A stretch of DNA of 61,553 bases from Pseudomonadota bacterium (GTDB lineage: Bacteria; Myxococcota_A; Polyangia; Haliangiales; Haliangiaceae). A program made the translations under genes and the position numbers. Of the stretch, positions 44,101 through 52,271 are shown one piece after another (within the stretch, counting starts at the first letter, position 1; each line of letters begins with the position of its first letter). Location of the stretch: NCBI GenBank assembly GCA_022360315.1, contig JAKSDA010000060.1:1-61553 (forward strand). The letters are read 5' to 3'. The notes beneath the pieces are model-generated. The model saw nothing but the letters and a program-made list of their open reading frames with translations. It was not told where the DNA came from and searched no databases.

Positions 44101-44215
44101 GCCCCACACATTCATTCGACCGGACGCCGCCAACAGCATCATGCTGATCGACGTCGACCTCGGCGACCTGCACGACGACGACTTCGTCTTTCTCCCCGCC
44201 CTCACATCTCGGTAG
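41126..44215 (+). CDS. RTX-type calcium-binding repeat lipoprotein
   Basis: This encodes 1029 residues. After a basic N-terminus the signal segment VAAVTVALALLGLAC ends in a lipobox cysteine near residue 41. A 130-residue N-terminal region (EIPLPDGRTGWLISGDGSPL) precedes about eight large repeats of 90 to 110 residues, each built of GGxGxD nonapeptides (GNDTLLGAAGADLLDGGDG) joined to a conserved VDL..G..SGEA.GD...SIE.VRGS.FDD block. Calcium should fold these into beta-rolls outside the cell. The C-terminus (DTFIFLPAPGRDRIAGF and on) is the usual cap. AAGGGAATATTTA precedes the ATG. No enzymatic domain is visible; an adhesin or surface-layer role is an inference. Confidence 0.88.
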   Translation: MSKRVRIQRVDAAIAWLPSTYGTAGRVAAVTVALALLGLACSGSGESTAQLASVKEIPLPDGRTGWLISGDGSPLGRDVNSVADLDGKSPVLVVSKSGELLQLNGGDADVLLRTEAAGMSAQQRLQAIEDLARSHARRRATTAVVDPAVTPIAQSPSAERSALAGDVGLSQVLTGTPGNDTLIGTEEDDTLEGLAGNDTLLGAAGADLLDGGDGVDLASYAGGTGGVSVSLAAGTGTGNHAEGDTLVSIENVRGSDFDDTITGDAGRNTLFGAGANDSLSGGGGRDVLDGGDGADVLDGGDDADTASYASAPAGVVVDLVSGGSAGEAAGDTYLSIEIVRGSNFDDSLTGDAARNTLLGAVGDDSLHGGGDRDVLDGGDGADLLDGGDGVDTASYGSSPTAVVADLVNGGSGGHALGDSYVSIEIVRGTNLDDTLRGDGNNNQLLGGGGVDTLAGRGGDDVLVGGAGGDALDGGDGFDFVVYSNSSASLTVDLAASSISGGEADGDSLVGIENVRGTDFDDSFTGDSNHNMFIGASGNDSMICGDGDDSMLGGAGADVLDGGNGIDAISYNGSPSGVTVDLAAETVSGGHADGDTISSIEQVTGSDFDDVLIGNSVDNILNGGPAGNDILDGADGNDTASFSQSTQDWTIDLVTGMAVAANGETDTMISIEHAIGAQGNDTIIGTDSNNTLSGREGNDFIDGAGGTDELNYTGRQEDFTIDLASGTASAPAIGEADTLVSMEDAVGGDGDDTFIGTAGQNVFYGGPGADAMDGGDGEDWSSYQLAEIGVTADLVNGGSSGEAAGDTFTSIENLRGSDLADILRGDAGSNTFFSALGDDVCEGRQGDDFLLGGGGADVLDGGDGVDYAIYSNSPTGIVVDLSSSGPGIGGDAEGDTFIGIENVRGSEFADACIGNGSANIFISAAGDDTLNGGGGNDVFLGGPGDDTFIFLPAPGRDRIAGFAAGPGSEDVLDVRGLGYRNLAQILADSEQSGPHTFIRPDAANSIMLIDVDLGDLHDDDFVFLPALTSR

Positions 44216-44782
44216 TCTCGGCACAGAATGCCATCTCCACGATGGACCGCAAACCGGCGCGATAGCGGCCATCGGGGCAGTCAAAAATGGCTTCTGAGCT
44301 CCAGCCTAACTGCCTTTGTGTCAATACGGCGAAGCTCTGCATACAGATTCCATCTCGATCTCTCGTCTATCGACCCGGGACCGAACTTTGGCAGGCTTTT
44401 CGGTATCAACCGGGCCGAACCCTGGAGTCGAGCTATGGCGCCGAACTTTGCGGGGCCCGTTATCAACCTGGGGCCGGACTTTTGGATTTTTCATTATCCA
44501 CCCTGGCCGGACTCCTGCACCCTCACTTTCCGGTAGTCTGACGAGTGATTTCCATCGCCACGATGGCCGGCAACCGGGCACGAGGACCCCCTCAAGCGCC
44601 CCCGGGTTTCACAGACACAAACCGTAACACCGTTCCCCCACTGGTGGGTCGGGTGAGCCACAAAGGGGGGGCTTTATAGGTCATTTTACCTGTAGGGTAG
44701 AACACTGGACGGCGTTGCTAAAACTAACGGCTAAATCCCTTTTTGGTCCGAGTTCGTCCGACTTGGGGTACGATAACAACCT
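44216..44782. other. Spacer with a duplicated RTX 3' end and 60-base imperfect repeats
   Basis: Bases 44201-44258, covering the RTX stop codon region (CCTCACATCTCGGTAGTCTC then CCATCTCCACGATGG), recur imperfectly at 44519-44575 (CCTCACTTTCCGGTAGTCTG then CCATCGCCACGATGG). Between them CCGAACTTTG recurs at 44381 and 44441, with similar flanks, as a 60-base imperfect repeat. No gene is evident. The AT-containing stretch at 44670-44780 probably holds the promoter of the next kinase gene. Confidence 0.5.
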
Positions 44783-47266
44783 ATGCCGGTATACCAGGTT
44801 GCGCGCCGCATTGGCTCAGGTGGGATGGCCGAAGTGCTGCTGGCCTGCCAGCAGGGTCCAGGTGGCTTCGAGAAACTTGTAGTGATAAAGCGAATCCTGT
44901 CTCAGTTCCACGGGGATGAACGTTTTGTCAGCATGTTCCTCGCGGAGGCCCGGCTCGCAGCATCGCTAAAGCATCCGAACATTGTCGAGATTTACGACGT
45001 CATACGCGAGCACGATCAGTTTGCCATCGTGATGGAATATGTCTCGGGCGAGGATCTGCGATGCATTCTCGACTCGGTCGCACAATTCGAGCGTCGCCTT
45101 CCCGTGCCACTCATATGCCAGATCGCCGTCGCTACCGCCGATGCTCTGCATTGCGCTCACTCTGCCACCGACGCCGAAGGCAACGTGCGCTCCATCGTCC
45201 ACGGCGATATATCGCCCTCGAATATCATGGTGACCTACGGCGGCTACACCAAGGTGGTCGATTTCGGCCTCGCCAAAGTACCGTCCAAAACTCTGCCGGG
45301 CCACATCCAGGGCAACCTCCTTTATTGTTCGCCGGAACAGGTCAACAGCCAACAACTGGACGAGCGCTCCGATCTCTTCTCTCTCGGGACCGTACTCCAC
45401 GAAATGTTGACCTCGCGCAAACTGTTCGTCGGTCCGTCCGAGGCTGCGATCGTGCGCAACATCATGGAGCGCCCGATCCCGCCGCCGAGCATCTACAATC
45501 CCAACGTGCCACTGCAGCTCGACGAGATCGTTCTGCGGCTTCTCGATCGAGATCCCAACACTCGCACTCCCACAGCGGCGCATCTGCGCAACGATCTGGA
45601 AGCACTACTCCACGCCTTCGGCGACAGCTCGGATCGCGCGATCGGACAATGGCTGACCACCATCCTGGCCGAGCGACATGCCATGCGGCTCGCTGTCGAG
45701 CGTCAGGTAACCGAGGACGCGCGACGAAAAGCGCTGCCCGCCGACAGTGCGTCGCTACCTCTCTTCGTGCCGTCAGCCACGGATAGCGCCACCTACCGCT
45801 CGGGCAGCTCTCCGCCACTCCGCCGCGCGACAACGGGTTCCCTACTACCCGGGGCCGCCAGCCCCGATACCGCGTCGGCTCATACGACTTCCCAGCCTTT
45901 TCCCTACGCACCGACTGGTAGCAGCCCGTTTATTCAGGGGATCAATGTGCCGCTACCGCCCAAGCGGCGGCGAAGTCTGGTCGTGCTTGCCAGCTTTACC
46001 CTGAGTGCGTTGCTCGTGGGCGCAGCAGCGGCGTCCTTCGTCACGCTACGAAGAAGTACCCCGCCGGTTGTGGAAACGCCACCGCAGCCACAACCGGCAG
46101 CTCAGACCGCGGATCCTGTCAAGGACCCGGCTGTCGAAAAAGCCGAGATTCCGTCTGCGGCGCTGCGACTGCACGCAGTTCCCCACGGCGCCACCATCAC
46201 TGTCGACGGCGAGCCATTTGAAAAACAGATCGGCCCCGATGGTCTGCTGGTACCGGTCACCCCGAGTAAAGAGATCCGCATCGCGATCTCCAAAAAGGGC
46301 TACAGCTCGCACGAGGCCACCTTGCTCAGCCCGAGCTCTGGCGTGATGCCGGTCTACGTCACGCTGACCAAAGAGGTCGCAGCGAAAGAAAAAAAGCGAG
46401 ACGTGAGACGGGTATCGAGCCGTTCACGACGCCCGAGCAGCGGCACCCTGGTGCTCGACTTCAAACCGAGCGATGCCTCTATCGTGATCGACGGAAAGGT
46501 GCGTTCAGGGCAGTCGCCGCAGAAGCTGCAACTCAAACAAGGGCGACACATGGTCCAGGTGACCGCCTCCGGTCATATTCCCATGGCGAGGACATTCGAA
46601 CTCAGAGGGGGTGCGACAGAGCGTATCTCCATCCAGCTGCAACGAGAGCCGCCCAAGATGGGCAAGGTGAGTTTTTCTTCCACGCCAGCCGGAGCCAAGG
46701 TGAGCATCGACGGCAACTACAGGGGCGAAACTCCCCTCAAAAATCTCATCGAACTGCCAGCCGGCAAATCGGTCGCTGTAGAACTCACGCTGGATGGATA
46801 CAAAAAGTGGAGCAAGCGTATCACCCCGGCGACCAACGAGGTCGCCAACGTGGTTGCCACACTGGAACCGATCATCAAGGTGCAGCCCAAAGCCAAAGCC
46901 AAACCCAAAGCCAAACCCAAACCGCCACCCAAACCGGTGAAAATATCGGCCTCTGATGTCACCAAAGTGTCGGGCGACTTGCCGTCCATCCGCGTGCGCA
47001 ACGTCGAGCAGGATGGCTCCGCCCTCGCGCGCCGAGACCAGCGATGGAGCAACCTGGCCAAAAACAAGCCGATCTCAGCTTATCTGTGCATCGATACCAG
47101 GGGCAGAGTCACCTCGGTAACACTGGGGAGCAGTGCCCCTGCCAGGATGATCCCAACCTTGCGCCGTGCGCTCATGTCGTGGCGTTACAAGCCGTATCGC
47201 TCCTCGGGCAGGGCAGTGCCGGCCTGCTTTATCAACCGATTGCAACTCAAAATCAAGCCGATGTAA
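44783..47266 (+). CDS. Membrane Ser/Thr protein kinase with PEGA repeats and TonB-like C-terminus
   Basis: This encodes 827 residues. Kinase domain 1-275: GSGGMAEVLL loop at 11-20, Lys36 (VVIKRI), HGDISPSN at 140-147 with Asp142, DFGLA at 160, SPE at about 188. The usual HRD arginine is Gly, so it is a non-RD kinase. After a Ser/Pro linker a membrane helix (about 397-418) places the rest outside: three PEGA-type beta domains (LRLHAVPHGATITVDGEPFE, LVLDFKPSDASIVIDGKV, VSFSSTPAGAKVSIDGNYRG), a Lys/Pro/Ala stretch (KAKPKAKPK) and an AgmX/TonB-like end (AYLCIDTRGRVTSVTLGSS). It probably senses the cell wall or envelope outside and phosphorylates proteins inside. Confidence 0.9.
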   Translation: MPVYQVARRIGSGGMAEVLLACQQGPGGFEKLVVIKRILSQFHGDERFVSMFLAEARLAASLKHPNIVEIYDVIREHDQFAIVMEYVSGEDLRCILDSVAQFERRLPVPLICQIAVATADALHCAHSATDAEGNVRSIVHGDISPSNIMVTYGGYTKVVDFGLAKVPSKTLPGHIQGNLLYCSPEQVNSQQLDERSDLFSLGTVLHEMLTSRKLFVGPSEAAIVRNIMERPIPPPSIYNPNVPLQLDEIVLRLLDRDPNTRTPTAAHLRNDLEALLHAFGDSSDRAIGQWLTTILAERHAMRLAVERQVTEDARRKALPADSASLPLFVPSATDSATYRSGSSPPLRRATTGSLLPGAASPDTASAHTTSQPFPYAPTGSSPFIQGINVPLPPKRRRSLVVLASFTLSALLVGAAAASFVTLRRSTPPVVETPPQPQPAAQTADPVKDPAVEKAEIPSAALRLHAVPHGATITVDGEPFEKQIGPDGLLVPVTPSKEIRIAISKKGYSSHEATLLSPSSGVMPVYVTLTKEVAAKEKKRDVRRVSSRSRRPSSGTLVLDFKPSDASIVIDGKVRSGQSPQKLQLKQGRHMVQVTASGHIPMARTFELRGGATERISIQLQREPPKMGKVSFSSTPAGAKVSIDGNYRGETPLKNLIELPAGKSVAVELTLDGYKKWSKRITPATNEVANVVATLEPIIKVQPKAKAKPKAKPKPPPKPVKISASDVTKVSGDLPSIRVRNVEQDGSALARRDQRWSNLAKNKPISAYLCIDTRGRVTSVTLGSSAPARMIPTLRRALMSWRYKPYRSSGRAVPACFINRLQLKIKPM

Positions 47267-47360
47267 AGCTCACAAAACCCCCCGCTGGCCGATTTCTGCC
47301 GTATGCGGCCAGAGAGGCCCACAACACGCATCGCGCTGATCCCGGTGTCGATCGGATGCC

Positions 47361-47492
47361 CACAGCGTAGCCATTCTCGGACTGGGAGCCATGGGCATCC
47401 GCATGGCCGACCGTCTGCTTGCCGCCGAACACCAGGTGACCGTGCACAACCGAACCGCGACACGGGCCGAGCCGGTAGTCGAAAAGGTCTGA
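47361..47492 (+). pseudogene. N-terminal fragment of a beta-hydroxyacid dehydrogenase
   Basis: The frame reads VAILGLGAMGIRMADRLLAA and EHQVTVHNRTATRAEPVVEK before a TGA at 47490-47492. GLGAMGIRMA is the NADP-binding signature of the 3-hydroxyisobutyrate dehydrogenase family, followed by VTVHNRT as expected. There is no start codon and the remaining roughly 250 residues are absent. It is a gene remnant between the two convergent kinase genes. Confidence 0.65.
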
Positions 47493-47696
47493 TCCAACGA
47501 GTCAGCTCAAGCGCAGCCGATTCTCTCCTGCCGGTGCGAACCGAGACCCGCTGACGATGTCAATCAACAATGCAAGAGCAGCAATGGAGCCGGGCCAGGA
47601 GCAGCGCCCGGAACGAGCTTGAGCACTTGGTCGCCCTGGGCATGAGTAGCGCGGATATCGCTGTGGCAATGCCTGTTCCGTGCCCAGACCTGGCCG

Positions 47697-49481
47697 CTAC
47701 CGACGTCGCGAGCGTGCAGTGTCGATATCGAGCAGCCGAGAAGAATCATACCGCGCTCGTCGCCGGCGTTTTTTGCGCTTGCGTGGCTTTTTTTTCTTCT
47801 TGCGGTAACTCCGTGTCGAACTCGATCGCGAGGCCTTTTTGGCCTTGCGGCGCTTGGCTCGCGGGCGGTCCCGTTTCTCGGCGCGGGATGACGCGACGTC
47901 CACTTTCCCGGACGGTCCGGCATCCGGCTGGCTGGCTGAACCGGGCGCTCCGACGTCCGGCTGGTTCGCTGGCCGCGCAGCGGATCGCTCTACCCGACTT
48001 TCTTTCGAGCCCTGCACAGTGTCCCCCGGTACAGCTGCAGTCGGCCCGGCAGGCGAGGCGGAAACGCCCCACCCGGGCACCTGTCGCCCGGCCGAAGAGC
48101 CGCTCCGCTCTTGCCGAGACGTCGGGCCAGACTGGGCAGGCGCAACCGCGCGGTGGTAGACTGGAGTGGTCGGCGTGGTCTGGCCCGCCCGACTCAACGA
48201 CGACGCTGCACTGCCTGGCCCCATGGCGCTGAAACTCAGCCCGAGCGCTGCAAAAAGCACGACCCCAGCAGCAAACAATGTACCGTAAATACTGAGCCAC
48301 GAGCGTCTCCGAGCAGAAGATGCGCTGCTATGTTCCCATTGTGAGTCCGAATCCCCGGACTGCCCATTCTCCGATTGGACCAGTACTATCGTCTCGACAT
48401 CCGGGCTGCGCGGCTGGCGCGCATCAGCGCTGGCCGCGCAACTGGCCCGTTCACTGTGGCCTTCGGCCAGATCACGGGTGGGCGCCCGTTCATACCACTG
48501 AACCAGACTCTGACCGGCCGACCAGGCATGGGGAAACATTTGGCGCAAATATGCTCCCACCGCGGCAGCACTGACACTGCATTGCTGCGCACGCGCAAAG
48601 TCGTCCAGGTCACATGCCAGCTCATGAGCGGTTTGATAGCGCTTGCCGATATTACGCGACAGCGCACGCATGACGATTTCTTCGAGTGCCCAGGGATAAT
48701 CGGGCAGGATCAGAGAGGGCCGCGGTGCGTTCTTTTGCGCGATGTATTTAAGAATGGCAAAATCGCTGGTGCCGTAGAACAACTTGCGCGTAGTGGTGAG
48801 TTCGTAGAGCAGGATGCCGAGGGAAAAAATGTCACTGCGGCTGTCGATCGGCTCACCGCGACACTGCTCGGGTGACATATATGAAATTTTGCCCTTGAGC
48901 GTGCCGTCGCGGGTTTTGGTTTTGCGCATCCGGGCTTTGGCCACGCCAAAGTCGATCATCTTGACGATACCGTCGAAAGACACGAGCACATTGGCCGGCG
49001 ATACGTCGCGATGGACAATGCCCAGCGATTCGCCGTCCTGGTCGCGCTTTTCGTGCGCAGCGTGCAGCCCGCGTGCAGCTGCCGCGACAATGGCAATGGC
49101 GTATTCGAGCGGGACACGCTGGTTAATGTCCTGATGGACCTGCAAAATCCTGCACACATCGGGCCCGTGGACGTATTCCATGGTGAAAAACAGTCCCGCA
49201 CTGCCCCGGCCAATGTCGAACACCTGAGCGATATTGGGATGCTCAAGCTGGGCCACCAGACGGGCCTCGTCGACAAACATCGAGGTAAATTCGGGACTGG
49301 CCGCGTAATGAGGCAGGATGCGCTTGAGGGCAACTAGACGGCGAAATACGTCCATTCCCGTGGTCCGCGCTAAATATAATTCGGCCATGCCACCAACCGC
49401 CAAACTGCGGACAATCTGGTACTTGTTCAAGCAAGTACCAGGGGGGAGAAAACCGTCGTAAGACTGCTGATCGTCGAACAT
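47697..49481 (-). CDS. Membrane Ser/Thr protein kinase with a highly basic tail
   Basis: This encodes 594 residues from the ATG before FDDQQSYDG; a TTG 19 codons upstream is an alternative. The kinase domain (20-300) has AVGGMAELYLA, Lys53 (ALKRIL), HRDVSPAN at 157-164 and DFGVA at 177, all intact, with TLKGKISYMSPEQ as activation loop end. A single membrane helix (LSIYGTLFAAGVVLFAALGL) lies near 405-428. The outside part is Ser/Pro/Ala-rich and ends in runs of Lys and Arg (YRKKKKKPRKRKKRRRRARY). That tail could bind cell-wall polymers, LPS or DNA outside; this is inference. It converges with the PEGA kinase gene. Confidence 0.88.
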   Translation of the reverse strand: MFDDQQSYDGFLPPGTCLNKYQIVRSLAVGGMAELYLARTTGMDVFRRLVALKRILPHYAASPEFTSMFVDEARLVAQLEHPNIAQVFDIGRGSAGLFFTMEYVHGPDVCRILQVHQDINQRVPLEYAIAIVAAAARGLHAAHEKRDQDGESLGIVHRDVSPANVLVSFDGIVKMIDFGVAKARMRKTKTRDGTLKGKISYMSPEQCRGEPIDSRSDIFSLGILLYELTTTRKLFYGTSDFAILKYIAQKNAPRPSLILPDYPWALEEIVMRALSRNIGKRYQTAHELACDLDDFARAQQCSVSAAAVGAYLRQMFPHAWSAGQSLVQWYERAPTRDLAEGHSERASCAASADARQPRSPDVETIVLVQSENGQSGDSDSQWEHSSASSARRRSWLSIYGTLFAAGVVLFAALGLSFSAMGPGSAASSLSRAGQTTPTTPVYHRAVAPAQSGPTSRQERSGSSAGRQVPGWGVSASPAGPTAAVPGDTVQGSKESRVERSAARPANQPDVGAPGSASQPDAGPSGKVDVASSRAEKRDRPRAKRRKAKKASRSSSTRSYRKKKKKPRKRKKRRRRARYDSSRLLDIDTARSRRR

Positions 49482-49812
49482 CGCGATGGCCGGTAGCCTG
49501 ATCGATGTAGCCGACGATTCGTCGCTTGGCAAACCCAAAATCTCGGTGAATAAATATCAAATAAAACATGATCAAAAAAATACGTTTTCATTGGATGATA
49601 GAATAAGTATAGATACAAGGTCTGGAAATCAGCGATCTATATAGATGCGTTGAATACCCGATACGCAATGCAACTACAGGTAGGAGCGAACCGGGCATAG
49701 AGGTAAACAAGGGCATGGGGGTACCGATGTCGTCCCGGATAGGATAGAGGTCCACGTCGGGCGGTCCGGACTCCTGGCCGGCTCGGCCGCTGGCCTCGCC
49801 AAAGAAACGCTT

Positions 49813-49969
49813 AGAGCCGGTCCAAAAACCTCGGACCGAGCCAGAGCGACGAGGCGCGCCGCCAGTGGGTGCGCGAGGAGTGGAGATGGGTGTATTTGAC
49901 CGACGAGCAAGCCCGCTGGCGGTGATGGATCGGCGCTCTGGCGACGCGGAGAGTTTTTGGACCGGCTCT
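49813..49969. mobile_element. Complete MITE with IS5-like ends
   Basis: The left end AGAGCCGGTCCAAAAAC (49813-49829) and right end GTTTTTGGACCGGCTCT (49953-49969) are perfect inverted repeats. TTA at 49811-49813 and TTA at 49969-49971 look like the target duplication. It is 157 bases long with no gene. The ends closely match those of the IS5-family remnant at 60420-60816, which suggests mobilisation by that family. Partial copies are at 9424 and 40932. Confidence 0.85.
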
Positions 49970-49985
49970 TACTTTAACTACAAAT

Positions 49986-50999
49986 TCATGCGGTTTTGTT
50001 CAGTCCCGGCCAACCTCGCGCCCAGTCGAGGGTCGCGCGCAAGCCTTCGGCCAGCGGGACCTGGGCGCGAAAGTTAAAGATGGTATCGGCACGGTCGACC
50101 GCAGCCAGCGACCGCAGGATTTCACCGGGTCGGGCCTCGGCGTGGGTGATCGTCGAGTTCGCGCCGCAAAGCTCGATGACCGTGCGAGCCAGCTCGTTTA
50201 TTGTCGTCTCCTTGCCGGTGCCGACATTGACGGCTTCGCGGTCTCCGGCGTCCGACAGACAGGCGTCGACAACAATTCGCGACACGTCACCGACATAGAC
50301 GAAGTCGCGAGTCTGTTCGCCGTCGCCGAAAATGGTCAGGGGAGTTTCGGCCATCGCGCGATCGGCGAATATCGAGATAACTCCGGAATATGGGCTTTTC
50401 GGATCTTGCCGCGGCCCGTAAACATTGAAGAAACGCAGCGCAGTCGCAGCAACTCGATGTACGGTCGAATAGTAATACAAGAAGTTTTCCGATCCGAGTT
50501 TGTCGATGCCATAGGGAGAAACTGGTTTTTTCGGCGCATTTTCGCCTACCGGCGACTCGGTGACATCACCGTAGACTGCTGCCGACGAGGCAAAGACGAC
50601 CTTGTCGACTCCACTGGCGCGCGCGTATTCCAATACCTGCACAGTGCCCGCATAGTTGACCCGCACATCGTCGAGCGGGTTGGCAATCGAGTGGATCACT
50701 GCGGTCTGCGCAGCCAGGTGAATGATGCGCGATATCGGACCCATCCGTGCTGTTACCGGCGCCAGCGCCGCAAAAATGCCATCGGCAATGTTCACTGTCA
50801 GGATCTCGACCCTTTCGTCCCCGGCCCAGGTGGCCAGATTTTCGCGTTTACCGGTAGAGAAATCGTCGAGTACGATGACCCGGCAGCCGGCTTCTATGAG
50901 GCGATCAACGGTATGCGAGCCTATGAAACCCGCCCCGCCGGTAACCGCGACCAATGGCCCGGTCGCGTCGCTACGGTGATCGGTCTGTGTTGCACTCAT
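49986..50999 (-). CDS. NAD-dependent sugar-nucleotide epimerase/dehydratase
   Basis: This encodes 337 residues of the extended short-chain dehydrogenase family. Visible are the NAD motif TGGAGFIGSHTVDRL at about 20-34, the acidic residue in VLDDFSTG, SSAAVYGD near 137 with the catalytic Ser, and the YGIDK (YxxxK) at about 162-166, then RFFNVYGPRQDPKSPYSGV. These fit UDP-glucose 4-epimerase-like and WbpP-type enzymes; the exact sugar cannot be read. It probably supplies a sugar nucleotide for surface polysaccharide. No glycosyltransferase is next to it. It starts with ATG and stands alone, divergent from nothing close. Confidence 0.9.
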   Translation of the reverse strand: MSATQTDHRSDATGPLVAVTGGAGFIGSHTVDRLIEAGCRVIVLDDFSTGKRENLATWAGDERVEILTVNIADGIFAALAPVTARMGPISRIIHLAAQTAVIHSIANPLDDVRVNYAGTVQVLEYARASGVDKVVFASSAAVYGDVTESPVGENAPKKPVSPYGIDKLGSENFLYYYSTVHRVAATALRFFNVYGPRQDPKSPYSGVISIFADRAMAETPLTIFGDGEQTRDFVYVGDVSRIVVDACLSDAGDREAVNVGTGKETTINELARTVIELCGANSTITHAEARPGEILRSLAAVDRADTIFNFRAQVPLAEGLRATLDWARGWPGLNKTA

Positions 51000-51229
51000 G
51001 ACGCAATGCTACCCGATACCGGTAGCATTGCTGATCCCGCCTGCGCCAAGAAGCGCTTTGTCGACAAGTAACCCCGACCGCACGCCCGCGCGACAGAATT
51101 CTCGATCTCAGAACTCTCGATCGTGAACGCCGATGCAATCGGCCCACTCGCGCTCATCGACTGCACGGCATCGCGTGGCACCGCGATGCTCGACCGGTAC
51201 GTCCGTCAGCCGCGGTCCGGGCCAGCCCG

Positions 51230-51952
51230 TTACCTATCGATAGAGGCAGAGACCTCGTCTGGCGAGGCGGATACCTCGTCTGGCGAGGCGATGCGACCCA
51301 GCTTGCCCAGGATGACTTCGATCGCAATGTCGTTTTCACCCCCCTCGGGAATGATGAGATCGGCCCAGCGCTTGGATGGTTCGACGAACTGGATATGCAT
51401 GGGCCGGACGCTCGCGTAGTACTGATCGTGGACCGATTGAAAGGTGCGCCCGCGCTGTTCGAGATCGCGCTGTATGCGGCGCATGAGCCGAATGTCGGCA
51501 TCTGTGTCGACGAAGAGCTTGATGTCGAACTGGGCGCGCAAAGACGCATCAGCAAGAACCAATATGCCCTCCACGATGACCACAGGTGCCGGCTCCACCC
51601 GCTGAGTCTGCGCGCGTCGGGTATGGTTGACGTAGTCGTAAACCGGAACTTCTACTGCATGGCCGGCCCGCAACCGGGCCAGGTGCGAGGCCAGAAGATC
51701 GCTGTCCAGTGCTTCGGGATGATCGTAGTTCACAGCCCTGCGCTGCTCGGACGACAGATGGCTGCGATCGCGATAATACGCGTCGTGCTCGATAAGTCGG
51801 CACTTGCTGGCCATGGCAGTGACCAGTCTCCGCGCAATGGTGGTTTTGCCAGACCCTGTACCGCCAGCAATGCCGATGATCACGGGAGCATCACTGCTCA
51901 AGTTGGACACGGACCGAGCATATACCACCCGTTCCGCCTCGATCGAGGACAC
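51230..51952 (-). CDS. udk: Uridine kinase
   Basis: This encodes 240 residues from a GTG start. The P-loop is IAGGTGSGKTTIARRL at about 28-43; EHDAYYRDRSHLSSEQRRAV, NYDHPEALD and the VPVYDYVNHTRR motif are diagnostic of uridine kinases, with RDLEQRGRT as the lid. It phosphorylates uridine and cytidine in pyrimidine salvage. The C-terminus has a 21-base tandem duplication (51252-51290) giving SPDEVSA twice, beyond the conserved domain. Confidence 0.92.
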   Translation of the reverse strand: MSSIEAERVVYARSVSNLSSDAPVIIGIAGGTGSGKTTIARRLVTAMASKCRLIEHDAYYRDRSHLSSEQRRAVNYDHPEALDSDLLASHLARLRAGHAVEVPVYDYVNHTRRAQTQRVEPAPVVIVEGILVLADASLRAQFDIKLFVDTDADIRLMRRIQRDLEQRGRTFQSVHDQYYASVRPMHIQFVEPSKRWADLIIPEGGENDIAIEVILGKLGRIASPDEVSASPDEVSASIDR

Positions 51953-52271
51953 ATCGAAACGGGCGATCTGCCGGGCCAGTGTGCCCGCACCAGGTTCAAC
52001 TCCTTCCGTTCGAAAACCTCGACTGCGTCGAAACCCTCGATTGCACGATCGCAGTGTGCGAGAAGCTGAACGTCGGGCTCAGTCCAGTATCGAGACGGGC
52101 CGGCCTCACACCACAGAGAAAGTTTCGCTTGGGCCAGATGCCAGCCGCGATTATCAGAAAATTTCTGAGATAAATCTCCAGCCTCTACATCAGACTGAGA
52201 TCAACCGATGTTGAGACAGTGAGGTGCACAGTAATTTCCTTCTCGCGGCACTCGCTGCTACGATCTGAGGG
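51953..52271. other. Divergent spacer between udk and the histidine kinase
   Basis: This should contain both promoters, but I see no clear consensus element, repeat or small gene. TGAGGG lies just before the ATG of the kinase gene. Confidence 0.3.
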
